Shown one piece after another: positions 25,110-34,129 of a stretch of DNA of 64,000 nt. Under the pieces are notes generated by a model, which saw nothing but the letters and a program-made list of their open reading frames with translations, did no database searches and was not told where the DNA came from. Each line of letters begins with the position of its first letter. The stretch's first letter is position 1. The position numbers and the translations under genes are program-made. This DNA comes from JAAZIN01 sp964441025 (GTDB lineage Bacteria; Bacillota; Dethiobacteria; DTU022): assembly GCA_964441025.1 (NCBI GenBank), contig CAYTXG010000005.1, positions 1-64,000 on the forward strand. The letters are read 5' to 3'.

Positions 25110-25943
25110 ATGGAGAAACAATATATACCAATCACCAACAGAGAGGGTTTAAAACTGGCGTCGCTGCTGTACAGGGCGGAAGGATACAGAAAACACGTTG
25201 CAGCCTCTTCCGGGGGGGCTGAATCTTGCGGGCAGGGCGGTTGCACAGCACCCCTGGTAGTTGTTTGCCACGGTTTTACCGGCAGCAAGGAAGGCGGTGG
25301 CGGCGCCCTGGCCATGGCCGGCGAGCTGGCCGGCCTTGGATTTGATACCTTGCTGTTTGACTTTACGGGCTGCGGCGAGAGTGAAGGCCTTTGGGAGGAG
25401 ATCACCCTATCGCGGCAGGTTGGCGACCTTGCTGCCGTAGTTGACTGGGCCTGGTGCGAAGGTTACCGGCGGATTATCCTCAACGGGCGCAGCTTCGGCG
25501 GGACCACCGCGCTGGCCTGTGCCGCCGCCGACGGAAGGATCGCCGCAGTCTGCACCTGGGCCGCAGTGGCCCGGCCGCTGCAGCTTTTCAGCGTTTTTGC
25601 CGGAAAGGGAATCAGCTTCAGCGGCCCCGCGGGCGAAAAAATTGCCCTCAACGACGGTACCGGTTTGATCTGCCTGCAGCGGCGTTTTTTCCACGATCTG
25701 CAGCGCCATGATCTGCCCGGCTGCGCTGTCCGGATCTCGCCGCGGTCCCTGCTCCTGCTGCACGGCACCGCCGATGAAGTTGTGCCGGTTGCCCATGCGC
25801 AGCTGCTTTTTGACGCCGCCGGCGAACCGAAAAAAATGGCCCTGGTCCAGGGAGCCGATCACCGCTTCACCTGCCACCGGCGGCAGGCCTGGGACATTTT
25901 TTTCCACTGGCTCCGGCAGATGCCGGGGAGGGTGGGGCATTAG
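25110..25943 (+). CDS. Alpha/beta hydrolase (serine aminopeptidase-like)
   Basis: From the chosen ATG at 25110 (GGGGAG five bases before) the protein has 277 residues; an in-frame ATG at 25032 would add 26. The fold is shown by VVCHGFTGSKEGGG (oxyanion), DFTGCGESEG, and the nucleophile elbow GRSFGG. The acid region is HGTADEVVP and the His region GADHRFT. Members of this group hydrolyse esters or peptides, and the substrate here is not predictable. An insertion between strands (RPLQLFSVFAGKGISFSG) forms the lid. No signal peptide is seen. It follows feoB but with its own ribosome binding site. Confidence 0.8.
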   Translation: MEKQYIPITNREGLKLASLLYRAEGYRKHVAASSGGAESCGQGGCTAPLVVVCHGFTGSKEGGGGALAMAGELAGLGFDTLLFDFTGCGESEGLWEEITLSRQVGDLAAVVDWAWCEGYRRIILNGRSFGGTTALACAAADGRIAAVCTWAAVARPLQLFSVFAGKGISFSGPAGEKIALNDGTGLICLQRRFFHDLQRHDLPGCAVRISPRSLLLLHGTADEVVPVAHAQLLFDAAGEPKKMALVQGADHRFTCHRRQAWDIFFHWLRQMPGRVGH

Positions 25944-26049
25944 AAGAGCAACCCTTTCTGCCTGTAAAAGGCAGCAGTTCATCCCCGGGTGTAATCCAAA
26001 GGCAGGGCGGAATAAAGATGAAAAGAGGGGCATATTTGCCCGGACAGGT

Positions 26050-26078
26050 TTGAATATTCACATATCCGGGAATATATG
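26050..26078 (+). promoter_or_regulatory. Promoter of the penicillin-acylase-type lipoprotein gene
   Basis: The -35 TTGAAT (26050-26055) and -10 TATATG (26073-26078) are 17 bases apart. Transcription would start about 40 bases before the TTG codon. Confidence 0.6.
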
Positions 26079-26124
26079 CTAAACTTGTAACCAGGTGATC
26101 CAGTAATTCCGGGGGGGAAAGACA

Positions 26125-28560
26125 TTGAAAAGAAGAAAGATGTTGTGCAGGGTGCTCATCCTGGCGCTTGCTGTTTTTGGCGTGCTGTTTGCAGGTGGAT
26201 GTTCTTCAGAAAAAACAGGTGTTTTTGATCTGATCAACTGGTTTCTGCATCAGAAAAGCGGCCTGCCGCTCTACAGCGGCACCGTTGCCGCCTCAGTCGG
26301 CGCCCCGGTGGAGATCTATTTTGATGAGTACGGGGTGGCGCACGTACTGGCAGAGAGCGAAGCCGACCTGTTCTACGCCCAGGGCTATGTTCATGCAATG
26401 GAGCGGCTTTTTCAGATGGATTTGCTGCGCCGCTCTATTAGCGGGGAGCTGGCGGAGATACTGGGTCCGGAGCTGGTCGAATCAGACCGCTTCTCCAGGA
26501 CAATCGGCTTTCGCCGCGCCGCTGAAAAAAGCACACGTGCCGTTACCACCCAAACCAGGGAGTTGATGCAGTCCTACGCTGACGGGGTCAATGATTATAT
26601 CGAGCTGAGCGGTAAGAACCTGCCGCCGGAGTTTATCCTGCTTGACTATGTGCCCGAGCCCTGGGAGCCGGTAGATTCGATCTCCATCTCCAAGCTGATG
26701 GCCTGGTTCCTGGGGGGCAATATGGATACTGAGCTGTTGATGGCAGCTCTGGTCGATGAAGTCGGCATGGAAAAAGCAGCCGAGCTATTTCCTTCATATC
26801 CCGAAGAGGGGCTTACCATCGTGGGTCCGGCTGTCCGGGCGGCAGGCTTGAGCAGCAGAAGCGCGCTTGGGCTGATGGCGCTAAGCGACGGCTGCAGCTT
26901 TCCGCAGGGGCTTCCGGGGATGGGTTCGAACAACTGGGTTGTCAGCGGCAGCCGCACCGCCTCCGGCGGTGCAATGCTGGCCAGCGATATGCACCTGTCT
27001 CTTGATTTGCCTCCCATCTGGTATATGAACTACCTTTCATCTCCCGAAATAAAGGTTACCGGGGTAATGTTCCCCGGTATCGCCGGGGTGATTGCCGGCT
27101 TCAATGATAGAATCGCCTGGGGTGAGACCAACCTGGGACCCGATGTGATGGATCTGTATCAGATCAAGTTTAACGAAGCCGATGATACTCTTTATCTTTA
27201 TAATGGCGAGTGGATCGGGGCTGAGGTGATTAATGAAAGGATCAGGGTCAGGGGCGGCGAAGAGGAGGAGCTTCGGATCCGGGAAACCTGCTTTGGGCCG
27301 GTTATTTCTGACGTGGTTGATCTGGGCACGGGCGATTTGCCCTTGAGCCTGCGCTGGACCGCGCTGGACGCCACCCGGGAAGCGGATGCGATGCTGGCCA
27401 TGATCCGCGCCGCCGATTTTGATGAATTCCGCACGGCCCTGCAAAACTTTATGGCCCCGGCGCAGAACTTCGTCTACGCCGATGTGGATGGGAATATTGG
27501 TTATCTTGGAAACGGCCTGTTCCCCATCCGCAGTGAGAGCCACCGCCAGGCGGGGAACGGTCTGCTGCCGGTGCCCGGTTGGAGCGATGAATATGCCTGG
27601 ACCGGTTGGGTTCCCTGGGAGGAGATCCCTTACCTGTACAATCCTCCGGGGGGTCTTATTGTCACGGCCAACCACAAAGCAGTTGCCGGGGACTATCCAT
27701 ATTTTCTTTCCTACGAATGGGCTCATCCCAGCCGGGCCCTCTCGATTCTGCGGGAGTACGACGGCCGTGACAACCTGACGCTTGAGGAGATGCAGGCAGG
27801 GCAGGCCTCCTTTTACAACAGCCACGCGGCCGAGATTGCACCCCTGCTGGTAGGGTTGCTCAAAAAAGCAGCCCTGGAGGAACGGGAGAAGGAGGCGCTG
27901 TGCATCCTGGAGCGGTGGGGCTGCAATCCTGTTGAAAGGGCGGATTCCGCCGGAGCGGCCATCTTTCACCGGCTTTACACATTGATGAGCAACTGCATTT
28001 TTGAGGGGCAGGTCAGCGAAGAGCTGCAGGAGAGGTTGTTGAACTGCCAGCCTCAAGTGATCAGCCGGCTCCTGGAGGCGGAAGAGACACAATGGATTGA
28101 AGACCCCGTGGTTTTGACCCATGCCGGCTTCTCCAGGGCGGTGGCGGAACTGGGTGAAACGATGGGTGAAGATATCTCCCGATGGCAGTGGGGAAAAATA
28201 CACACCCTTACATTCAAGCACAGCCTGGGCGATGCCGTCAGTAAAAGGCGCTACAACCGCGGTCCTTTTGAAGTCGGCGGCAGCGGTCACGCCCCGGGGG
28301 CGCTGGTCCATATGCAGCAGAAAGAGCTGCCCTACCAGGTCTACGGCGGCGCTCCCTGGCGTTATGTGATCGACCTTGCGGATCACACTGCTTACGATGT
28401 ACTGGCCATTGGCAATTCAGGCCATTTCCGCAGCCCCCATTACGATGATCTGCTGCAGAAATGGCTCGGGATGGAGTACAAAGAGCAGCTTTTCCATGAA
28501 GACGAGATCAGACTGCTGCCGCGGAAACTTGTTCTTGAGCCGCAATGCGGAGGGGAATAG
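26125..28560 (+). CDS. Penicillin acylase family N-terminal nucleophile hydrolase, lipoprotein
   Basis: This 811-residue enzyme is made as a precursor that cleaves itself so that a Ser becomes the N-terminal nucleophile. The cleavage site is GMGSNNWVVSGS, giving Ser268. The alpha-chain block GVAHVLAESEADLFYAQGY and the beta-chain blocks SDMHLSLDLP and TANHKAV fit the family. The N-terminus is a lipoprotein signal peptide with lipobox AGGC (Cys26), so the enzyme should sit outside the membrane. Relatives hydrolyse penicillins, acyl-homoserine lactones or other amides, and the substrate here is unknown. Start is TTG after GGGGGGGAAAG. Confidence 0.9.
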   Translation: MKRRKMLCRVLILALAVFGVLFAGGCSSEKTGVFDLINWFLHQKSGLPLYSGTVAASVGAPVEIYFDEYGVAHVLAESEADLFYAQGYVHAMERLFQMDLLRRSISGELAEILGPELVESDRFSRTIGFRRAAEKSTRAVTTQTRELMQSYADGVNDYIELSGKNLPPEFILLDYVPEPWEPVDSISISKLMAWFLGGNMDTELLMAALVDEVGMEKAAELFPSYPEEGLTIVGPAVRAAGLSSRSALGLMALSDGCSFPQGLPGMGSNNWVVSGSRTASGGAMLASDMHLSLDLPPIWYMNYLSSPEIKVTGVMFPGIAGVIAGFNDRIAWGETNLGPDVMDLYQIKFNEADDTLYLYNGEWIGAEVINERIRVRGGEEEELRIRETCFGPVISDVVDLGTGDLPLSLRWTALDATREADAMLAMIRAADFDEFRTALQNFMAPAQNFVYADVDGNIGYLGNGLFPIRSESHRQAGNGLLPVPGWSDEYAWTGWVPWEEIPYLYNPPGGLIVTANHKAVAGDYPYFLSYEWAHPSRALSILREYDGRDNLTLEEMQAGQASFYNSHAAEIAPLLVGLLKKAALEEREKEALCILERWGCNPVERADSAGAAIFHRLYTLMSNCIFEGQVSEELQERLLNCQPQVISRLLEAEETQWIEDPVVLTHAGFSRAVAELGETMGEDISRWQWGKIHTLTFKHSLGDAVSKRRYNRGPFEVGGSGHAPGALVHMQQKELPYQVYGGAPWRYVIDLADHTAYDVLAIGNSGHFRSPHYDDLLQKWLGMEYKEQLFHEDEIRLLPRKLVLEPQCGGE

Positions 28561-28613
28561 GGAAGATCGCTCTGGACCTGTTCCGCCCTGTTGGCGGGAC
28601 GGCAGAACAAAAT

Positions 28614-28687
28614 TGGCTGGGGCGGTAGGGTTCGAACCTACGATGCGGGATCCAAAGTCCCGTGCCTTGCCGCTTGGCTACGCCCCA
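28614..28687 (-). tRNA. tRNA-Gln (anticodon TTG)
   Basis: The minus strand shows an acceptor stem TGGGGCG pairing with CGCCCCA, anticodon loop CTTTGGA giving TTG, T-loop GGTTCGAACCC, discriminator G and encoded CCA (28614-28616). It lies 13 bases after tRNA-His on the same strand, so the two form one transcript. Confidence 0.96.
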
Positions 28688-28700
28688 GCATAGATAAAGA

Positions 28701-28778
28701 TGGGGTGAGTGATGGGACTCGAACCCACGACCTCCAGGGCCACAACCTGGCGCTCTAACCAACTGAGCTACACCCACC
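28701..28778 (-). tRNA. tRNA-His (anticodon GTG)
   Basis: Acceptor arms 28771-28777 and 28705-28711 pair with one G-U. The anticodon loop TTGTGGC gives GTG and the T-loop is GGTTCGAGTCC. The extra 5' G (28778) opposite discriminator C (28704) is the histidine identity element. CCA is encoded at 28701-28703. Confidence 0.96.
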
Positions 28779-28789
28779 TCGCGCTGATA

Positions 28790-28818
28790 ATTCTAACATG
28801 CGCCGGGCTAAAAGTCAA
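28790..28818 (-). promoter_or_regulatory. Promoter of the tRNA-His/tRNA-Gln unit
   Basis: On the minus strand the -35 TTGACT (28813-28818) and -10 TAGAAT (28790-28795) have a 17-base spacer. Confidence 0.78.
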
Positions 28819-28864
28819 AGCGCGGCCTCAGGGCAAAAATTGGGGCAGCTTGTAATATCCAGGG

Positions 28865-28893
28865 TTTACCTTTAAAGGTTTCTGCTCTATAAT
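28865..28893 (+). promoter_or_regulatory. Promoter of the LiaF-like gene
   Basis: A perfect -10 TATAAT (28888-28893) lies 17 bases after TTTACC (28865-28870), about 60 bases before the start codon. Confidence 0.65.
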
Positions 28894-28951
28894 TTAACCG
28901 GGCGGCTGCGTTCACCGGTGGATTAAATATTGCGTAAAGGGGGTTTTGCAG

Positions 28952-29713
28952 GTGCGGTTATTAAGCGGCCGGTTATTTGTCGGACTTTTTTTGCTTCTTA
29001 TCGGGATAGCTATAATATTAAGCCTGCTGGGTTTTGAAGTCAGCGTAAGGGAGATACTCTCTTACTGGCCTCTCATTTTGATTTTTTTGGGCCTTGACTG
29101 GATGATCTCTGCGTTCCGGCCGGGCTCTGCAGCGGGGGAAAGAAAGGTCATATTTTCTTCAGGGCGTTTTTTTAGCGGACTGGCTGTTTTTCTGGTCGGC
29201 GTTTTTTACCTGGCTCGCAGGTTCGGCTATTTGGAGAAAATTGGGTCGGAATTGATGTGGAGCGTATTATTTGCGGTGCTGTTGATTTTTGCCGGTGTCC
29301 ATCTTATCCGCGGTCGGGCGCTTTCCGGGAGCAGTGGCGGGCGCCTGGCTTTCCTGGGAGGGTTAAATGTGGGCGCTTCAACGCTCTGGAAGCTGGAAAG
29401 CGGCAGCTATTTTGCATTTATGGGCGGTATCGAGATGGACCTGACAAGGGCGGAGCTTCCCGAGGGAGAAACAATCATTGACCTGACGGCGGTTATGGGA
29501 GGAATTAACGTAAAAATACCCTCCGATATGGTGGTGGTCTATGAGGGAACTGCCGTTCTCGGCGGCGTTGCCTTCAAGGATCAGGCAGACGGCGGTATCG
29601 TGGCCGGCCACAGAATTGGCGAGGTGGATGAAGGCGCCGGCAAATTCTTGCGCATCCAGGCCCGTTCCTTTATGGGAGGCATCGATATCAAGGAGAAAAG
29701 GCCCCCGGCCTAA
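28952..29713 (+). CDS. LiaF-like membrane protein (cell-wall stress response type)
   Basis: Four hydrophobic segments occupy the first half. The pair LFLLLIGIAIILSLLG and SYWPLILIFLGLDWM matches the LiaI/LiaF transmembrane module. The second half is a beta-helical domain with repeated GG turns (FMGGIEMDL, VMGGINVKIPSDM, VLGGVAF, SFMGGIDIKEK), typical of the YvqF/LiaF C-terminal domain. LiaF proteins inhibit the LiaRS system that senses lipid II-binding antibiotics, but no liaRS genes lie here. The GTG at 28952 is eight bases after AAAGGGGG; a TTG two codons earlier is too close. The gene end overlaps the convergent ligase gene by four bases. Confidence 0.78.
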   Translation: MRLLSGRLFVGLFLLLIGIAIILSLLGFEVSVREILSYWPLILIFLGLDWMISAFRPGSAAGERKVIFSSGRFFSGLAVFLVGVFYLARRFGYLEKIGSELMWSVLFAVLLIFAGVHLIRGRALSGSSGGRLAFLGGLNVGASTLWKLESGSYFAFMGGIEMDLTRAELPEGETIIDLTAVMGGINVKIPSDMVVVYEGTAVLGGVAFKDQADGGIVAGHRIGEVDEGAGKFLRIQARSFMGGIDIKEKRPPA

Positions 29714-31251
29714 ATGCCCGCCACCCGGTTCTGGAGGGCCTGAAAAACTTTTTCGCGATCAAGTGTGGGGTAGCGACGGTGGATCATCTCCAGGCAGATC
29801 CCGGCGCCGTAATCCATACCCTGGCAGCCCAGCAGCAGCAGCACATCACCACGTTGGGCGCCGGAGAGCCCCGCCGAAATTGCCTCCGGCAGCTCCCGGT
29901 GTATTTCGGCCTCAATCCCTGCCGCTTTCATTTCTTCTGAAAAAACCTGGAGCTCCTCCGGTGTGACCAGGTCCTTTTCGGTGACATGGCTGCCGCTGGT
30001 GGTGGCGATAACCTTTTTGACCCCCAGCTGGGGGATCCACTTTGCCATTGTCTCCGCATTTTCGCGGTTCACGGTGACGCCGCGGCTGCCGCGGATGGCG
30101 TAGACAAGGTGAAGACGGCGGTATTTCATAAATTTCAGTGTCTCCAGGGTCACATCGATGTTGCCGCTGTTGGCAAAATGATCGTCGATGACTTTGAAAT
30201 CACCGTCAAAGATGAGTTCGAAGCGACGCTCCACGCCGCGGAATTTTTTCAGAGCCTGCTGAATTACAGGTACAGGAACTCCACAGAGCGCTCCGCAGAG
30301 CAGGGCAGCCGCGGCATTGTAAACGCTGTGCAGGCCCAGAACGGACAGCTCGATGGGAAAGGAGTTCAGGCCGCCGGCCAGGGTTTTTGCCAGTCCCGGC
30401 TTTTTTATTTTCACGGTAAAATGTGCCCTGCCCGTTGTCAGGTCAAGATCTTCTATTACACAGTCGGCGTTGCGGTTTTTAAAGCCGTAGGTCAAGGTCC
30501 GGGCGGCCGTCTCCTTGCTTACAGAGGCCGTATAGGGGCAATCCATGTTGAAGACAGCCCATTTGTCCGGGCCCGCCGCCCGGATCAGGCTTGTCTTGGT
30601 CCGAAAGTAGTTCTCAAAAGAACCGTGCAGATCAATATGCTCCCGGCTGATATTGTTGAGCACAAATATATCGTAATCAACAGAGCCCACCCGGCTGAGA
30701 TCGACCCCCGAGGAGGAAACCTCCATGGTTACATGGGTGACCCCCATTTCCACCATCTGGTGCAGATAGTGGTGCAGATCAAGGGACTCCGGGGTGGTCA
30801 ATACTGCCGGGCGAATCTGGCTGCCTGATTTGACGATAACAGTCCCGATGAGCCCTGTCAGCAGGCCCTGTTCCTCCAGCACGGCATCAGTCATAAAGCT
30901 GGTCGTGGTTTTGCCGTTGCTGGCGGTAATACCGATCAACTTCAGTTTTTGAGATGGATGGTCATAGAAAGTGTCCGCCAGTGCGGCCAGGGCTTTGCGG
31001 CTGTCAGCGACGCGAAACTGGGGTAGATCGATGTGCGGCTGAATCTCCTCCACAACGGCTGCGGCAGCTTCTTTATTCACGGCCTGATTCAGAAAACGAT
31101 GGCCGTCTGTTTTGAAGCCCTTGATACAGACAAACAGCTGTCCCGGCTGCACCCGATCCGAATGATAGGCCAGCCCGGTAATCAAGGGATTGGCATTCCG
31201 GGTTTTTTCCAATATTTCTACATTTTCGAGCAGATCCTTCAAACTGATCAT
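29710..31251 (-). CDS. MurE-like Mur ligase family protein with altered substrate site
   Basis: The 513-residue protein has the three-domain Mur ligase layout. The N-terminal UDP-binding-type domain contains YHSDRVQPGQLFV. The ATP loop is GITASNGKTTTSF (near residue 112), with MEVSSSGVDLSRV, the carbamylated-Lys region NYFRTKTSL, and the C-terminal domain starts FRGVERRFELI. Two MurE hallmarks are changed. The DYAHTPDAL loop reads DHFANSGNIDV, and the amino-acid-selecting DNPR is replaced by a segment around ATTSGSHVTEKD. The end motif is GCQGMDYG where MurE has GKGHE. It therefore ligates something by ATP-dependent amide synthesis, but probably not diaminopimelate to UDP-MurNAc-dipeptide in the usual way. 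It stands outside a dcw cluster. Confidence 0.75.
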   Translation of the reverse strand: MISLKDLLENVEILEKTRNANPLITGLAYHSDRVQPGQLFVCIKGFKTDGHRFLNQAVNKEAAAAVVEEIQPHIDLPQFRVADSRKALAALADTFYDHPSQKLKLIGITASNGKTTTSFMTDAVLEEQGLLTGLIGTVIVKSGSQIRPAVLTTPESLDLHHYLHQMVEMGVTHVTMEVSSSGVDLSRVGSVDYDIFVLNNISREHIDLHGSFENYFRTKTSLIRAAGPDKWAVFNMDCPYTASVSKETAARTLTYGFKNRNADCVIEDLDLTTGRAHFTVKIKKPGLAKTLAGGLNSFPIELSVLGLHSVYNAAAALLCGALCGVPVPVIQQALKKFRGVERRFELIFDGDFKVIDDHFANSGNIDVTLETLKFMKYRRLHLVYAIRGSRGVTVNRENAETMAKWIPQLGVKKVIATTSGSHVTEKDLVTPEELQVFSEEMKAAGIEAEIHRELPEAISAGLSGAQRGDVLLLLGCQGMDYGAGICLEMIHRRYPTLDREKVFQALQNRVAGI

Positions 31252-31427
31252 TTTCCGCAGGCGCCTCCTCCCCGGTGAACTCTTTTATAGTTCTTGGGAC
31301 AGCAGCATAAATCCTGCACTTCACTGGTACAGCCTGCTATCAATTATTGCCATAAGGCGCCGGCATGATTCAGCGTTTCCTGAATCCGGCGGCGTCTTTA
31401 CTCTTTATGCAGGGAGCGGGCAAATTA

Positions 31428-31457
31428 GTCGAAAGAAGAACCCGCATACGCGGGTTC
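31428..31457 (-). terminator. Intrinsic terminator after the ferredoxin gene
   Basis: GAACCCGC and GCGGGTTC (31438-31457) form a perfect 8-bp hairpin with a 4-base loop. On the minus strand it is followed by TTCTTCTTTC. It lies about 40 bases after the ferredoxin stop. Confidence 0.75.
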
Positions 31458-31497
31458 TCAGGGTAAATTCATTTAGCACCTTTTGACGGCCAATCAA

Positions 31498-31683
31498 CTA
31501 CTCTACAATTTCAATGGCTTCACTGGGGCATTCCTCGGCAGCTTCGCGGCACTTTTCCTCGTGCTCCGGGGGAACGGGGTTTACCTTTACTTCGGCTTTT
31601 TCATCGCCTAGCTCAAAGACTTCCGGGCAGATATCCTCGCAAACACCGCAGGCGCTGCACTCGTCATTAACTCTAACCTCCAT
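31498..31683 (-). CDS. [4Fe-4S] ferredoxin
   Basis: This 61-residue acidic protein has one cluster motif, CSACGVCEDICPE (Cys9, 12, 15), and the distant fourth ligand in ECPSEAIEI (Cys52). Cys19 and Cys44 are extra and may form a disulfide. Such single-cluster ferredoxins are electron carriers for anaerobic oxidoreductases, so this protein could serve the group 4 hydrogenase or Rnf coded in this window. The start is fixed by a perfect AAGGAGG (31690-31696) six bases before the ATG at 31683. Longer in-frame extensions upstream have no such support. Confidence 0.93.
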   Translation of the reverse strand: MEVRVNDECSACGVCEDICPEVFELGDEKAEVKVNPVPPEHEEKCREAAEECPSEAIEIVE

Positions 31684-31876
31684 CTTGAACCTCCTTGCTA
31701 CTTTTTTCTCCATATTTATTCGATAGATAAAGGGTTTTTCCTTTTTTTTAGCCTGATAATTTAATTCGGCTAAACTGAAAATTGATTTCGAAAGGAATTG
31801 GACTGCCGGAAGTGAATAAAAGTACAGGGCTGTTTTTAGAAAAGGGTTTGTAAAATCAACCTGAAGGGGTGGAGGC

Positions 31877-34129
31877 ATGCGCAGCAACGGGAGGCGCCGA
31901 AAAGGTAAAAAACATCGCCGGAGCGGCTGCGGGGCAGTATCACTCCTGGTTCTTCTCATACTGTTGGGGGCGGCATACTGGTATCTCTGCCGCTTGGTCC
32001 CTGCCGCGATAAATGCCGCCGCTGAAAATTTCATGCAGAATGTAGTTGCTGGAAGGGAGGAGAGGGCGTCGCTATTTATGCTGGATCGGGAAAGCGGCGG
32101 GGAGAGTCTTTCATCCCTGATCGAACTTTTTCAAGGAAGCCTTTTTACATACAAAGGTTCCGGCGGAAGCCGCCTGACGGATCTTTTCAGCGGTACAGCC
32201 CAGCTCTATTTCTACAGCGGCGGCTCTCTGCACAGGGCGTCCCTTCATCTGGTGCGGCGAGGAGGAGAATGGCTCATTGCCGCTCTGCCCGAAGCAAGAG
32301 TCATGAACGGTGCTCTTGTTGAAAGAAGCGGCTCCTCCGCCCTGCATCTTTTTTACCGTAATGAGAGGATTGAACTGCCGGCCCCGGCGGGTTTGAAGAT
32401 CGAAGCGGGGGAGGCGGTTCGGGCGCAGCATTTTGGTGACGCTGCGGTAATCGATAAGCTGGAAAAGATATGCCTCTCCCGGCTGCTGCGCATCAGTGAT
32501 GCCGGATGTGAAGGAGAACTGGAAGGGGAGCTGCACCTGGAGACGCCCCTGGAGGTTTACCTGGTGGAACGGGGCGGCGGCGCCTCCGGGGCGGAGCAGG
32601 GTTCGCTCAAGGATCTGGCTGTCGGCATGAGTGATCTTGAGCTCTACCTTTTTGCGGGTAGGATAGTTGCTGCCAGGGTGGTGAAAGGGTTCATGCCGCG
32701 GACAATTAGGGTGCTGCTCAGGCAAGACCTGAATCAACTGACGGGGGAATCAATGTTTCACCGGCAGATCCGCCTGTACAGTGAAGACGGCTACACCCTT
32801 GACGGAAGACAAAGCGATATTCTCTTTGCCTTTGAACCGGATCAGCCTGTCATTGTCGAACCCTGGGGAAGGGCGATCAAGGTTACTCCTGAGGGGCTTG
32901 ACAGCATTGTATTTCAGCATCCTGTTTTCTTTACCGCCAATGGGGGCGGCGCCATGATTATCGAAAACCTTCCGCGGGAGGGCTGGCCCGGCGGCAAACC
33001 GGCATACCGCGGCACCCTGGAAATTGCAAATATTGATGGGCGGCTTGTTGTGATCAATGAACTGGATCTTGATGAGTACCTCTGCACCGTAGTGCCCGGC
33101 GAAATGCCCGCTGCTTTCGGACCGGAGCCGCTTAAAGCCCAGGCGGTGGCCGCCCGCACTTACGCCTTGCGTTCTATTCAGAGCAGCGGTTACAGCTCTT
33201 ACGGTGCGCATGTGGACGACAGTGTTCTGTCGCAGGTTTACAACAATGTGCCCGGGCATCCTGCGGCTGCGGAGGCAGTTAAGTTCACGGCGGGAGAGGT
33301 TCTCTTTTACGGCGGTGCGACTGTTGATGCGCGTTTTTTTTCTGCATCCTGTGGCTCAACCGCCCATTATCATGAGGTGTGGCAGGATCCAGCCACCGGC
33401 TCTTTCCCCGGCGAGCCGGTGCCTTATCTTCAAGCTTTATCCCAGGTTCCCGGTAATGCCTTCAACTTGGATTCCGAAGGAGAGGCATCCGCCTTCCTCG
33501 AGCGCAGCGACTGGCAGGGCTATGACAGCGCTTCACCTTATTTCCGCTGGATCATAAAAATGAGCGGGGCGCAGTTGACGGCGTCAATAAACCATAACCT
33601 GGCCCAGCGGTACCAGGAGCAGCCTGAATATATTCTTACCCGGGAGGGCGACAGCTTTATCCCGGTGGAGATTCCGCGCAACCCCCTGGGGCTTCTTCAA
33701 GATATCCGGGTGATCCGGCGCGGCGCAGGTGGCAATATCATGATTCTGGAGGTGGAAGGGACAAACGGCGCCTACCGGATCATGAAGGAGTATAATATCC
33801 GCTTCACGCTCCGTCCGGTAAATTACCTTTCCGACGGGGAACCGGTTATTTTGGAGCGATACGACGGCAGCCGCCTGGATGATTATCCCCTTCTGCCCAG
33901 CGCTTTCGCCTGTTTCGATGTAGAGCGGAACGATGCCGGTGAAATAACAGAGATTTTTATCCGGGGCGGCGGCAGCGGGCATGGTGTGGGAATGAGCCAG
34001 TACGGCGCTAAAGGCATGGCTGAAGCGGGATACGACTACCGCGGTATCCTGGAACACTATTATCCCGGCGCGGAACTGCGCCGGGTATATGAAACCGAAA
34101 AACCGGGGGATATTTTGGAGGGGGCATAA
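31877..34129 (+). CDS. SpoIID/LytB domain protein, membrane anchored
   Basis: The 750-residue protein has a basic N-terminus, one transmembrane helix (about residues 20-38) and a long extracytoplasmic part. The C-terminal 350 residues are the SpoIID domain. They include VVPGEMPAAFGPEPLKAQ with the catalytic Glu of peptidoglycan lytic transglycosylases, AVAARTYAL, SASCGSTAHYHEVW with the metal-site Cys, and RGGGSGHGVGMSQYGAKGMA. SpoIID cleaves denuded glycan strands during engulfment in sporulation. This homologue is twice the usual length because of about 330 extra residues before the domain, in which I see no known motif. It may act in sporulation or in vegetative wall remodelling. Confidence 0.85.
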   Translation: MRSNGRRRKGKKHRRSGCGAVSLLVLLILLGAAYWYLCRLVPAAINAAAENFMQNVVAGREERASLFMLDRESGGESLSSLIELFQGSLFTYKGSGGSRLTDLFSGTAQLYFYSGGSLHRASLHLVRRGGEWLIAALPEARVMNGALVERSGSSALHLFYRNERIELPAPAGLKIEAGEAVRAQHFGDAAVIDKLEKICLSRLLRISDAGCEGELEGELHLETPLEVYLVERGGGASGAEQGSLKDLAVGMSDLELYLFAGRIVAARVVKGFMPRTIRVLLRQDLNQLTGESMFHRQIRLYSEDGYTLDGRQSDILFAFEPDQPVIVEPWGRAIKVTPEGLDSIVFQHPVFFTANGGGAMIIENLPREGWPGGKPAYRGTLEIANIDGRLVVINELDLDEYLCTVVPGEMPAAFGPEPLKAQAVAARTYALRSIQSSGYSSYGAHVDDSVLSQVYNNVPGHPAAAEAVKFTAGEVLFYGGATVDARFFSASCGSTAHYHEVWQDPATGSFPGEPVPYLQALSQVPGNAFNLDSEGEASAFLERSDWQGYDSASPYFRWIIKMSGAQLTASINHNLAQRYQEQPEYILTREGDSFIPVEIPRNPLGLLQDIRVIRRGAGGNIMILEVEGTNGAYRIMKEYNIRFTLRPVNYLSDGEPVILERYDGSRLDDYPLLPSAFACFDVERNDAGEITEIFIRGGGSGHGVGMSQYGAKGMAEAGYDYRGILEHYYPGAELRRVYETEKPGDILEGA

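Noticed and set aside
27037..28386. Minus-strand open frame of 449 codons opposite the penicillin acylase gene
   Set aside because: No conserved motif, and it overlaps a complete Ntn-hydrolase reading frame.
31498..32034. Longer 178-residue version of the ferredoxin
   Set aside because: A perfect AAGGAGG stands six bases before the ATG at 31683. The upstream extension is low-complexity and overlaps the SpoIID-like gene start.
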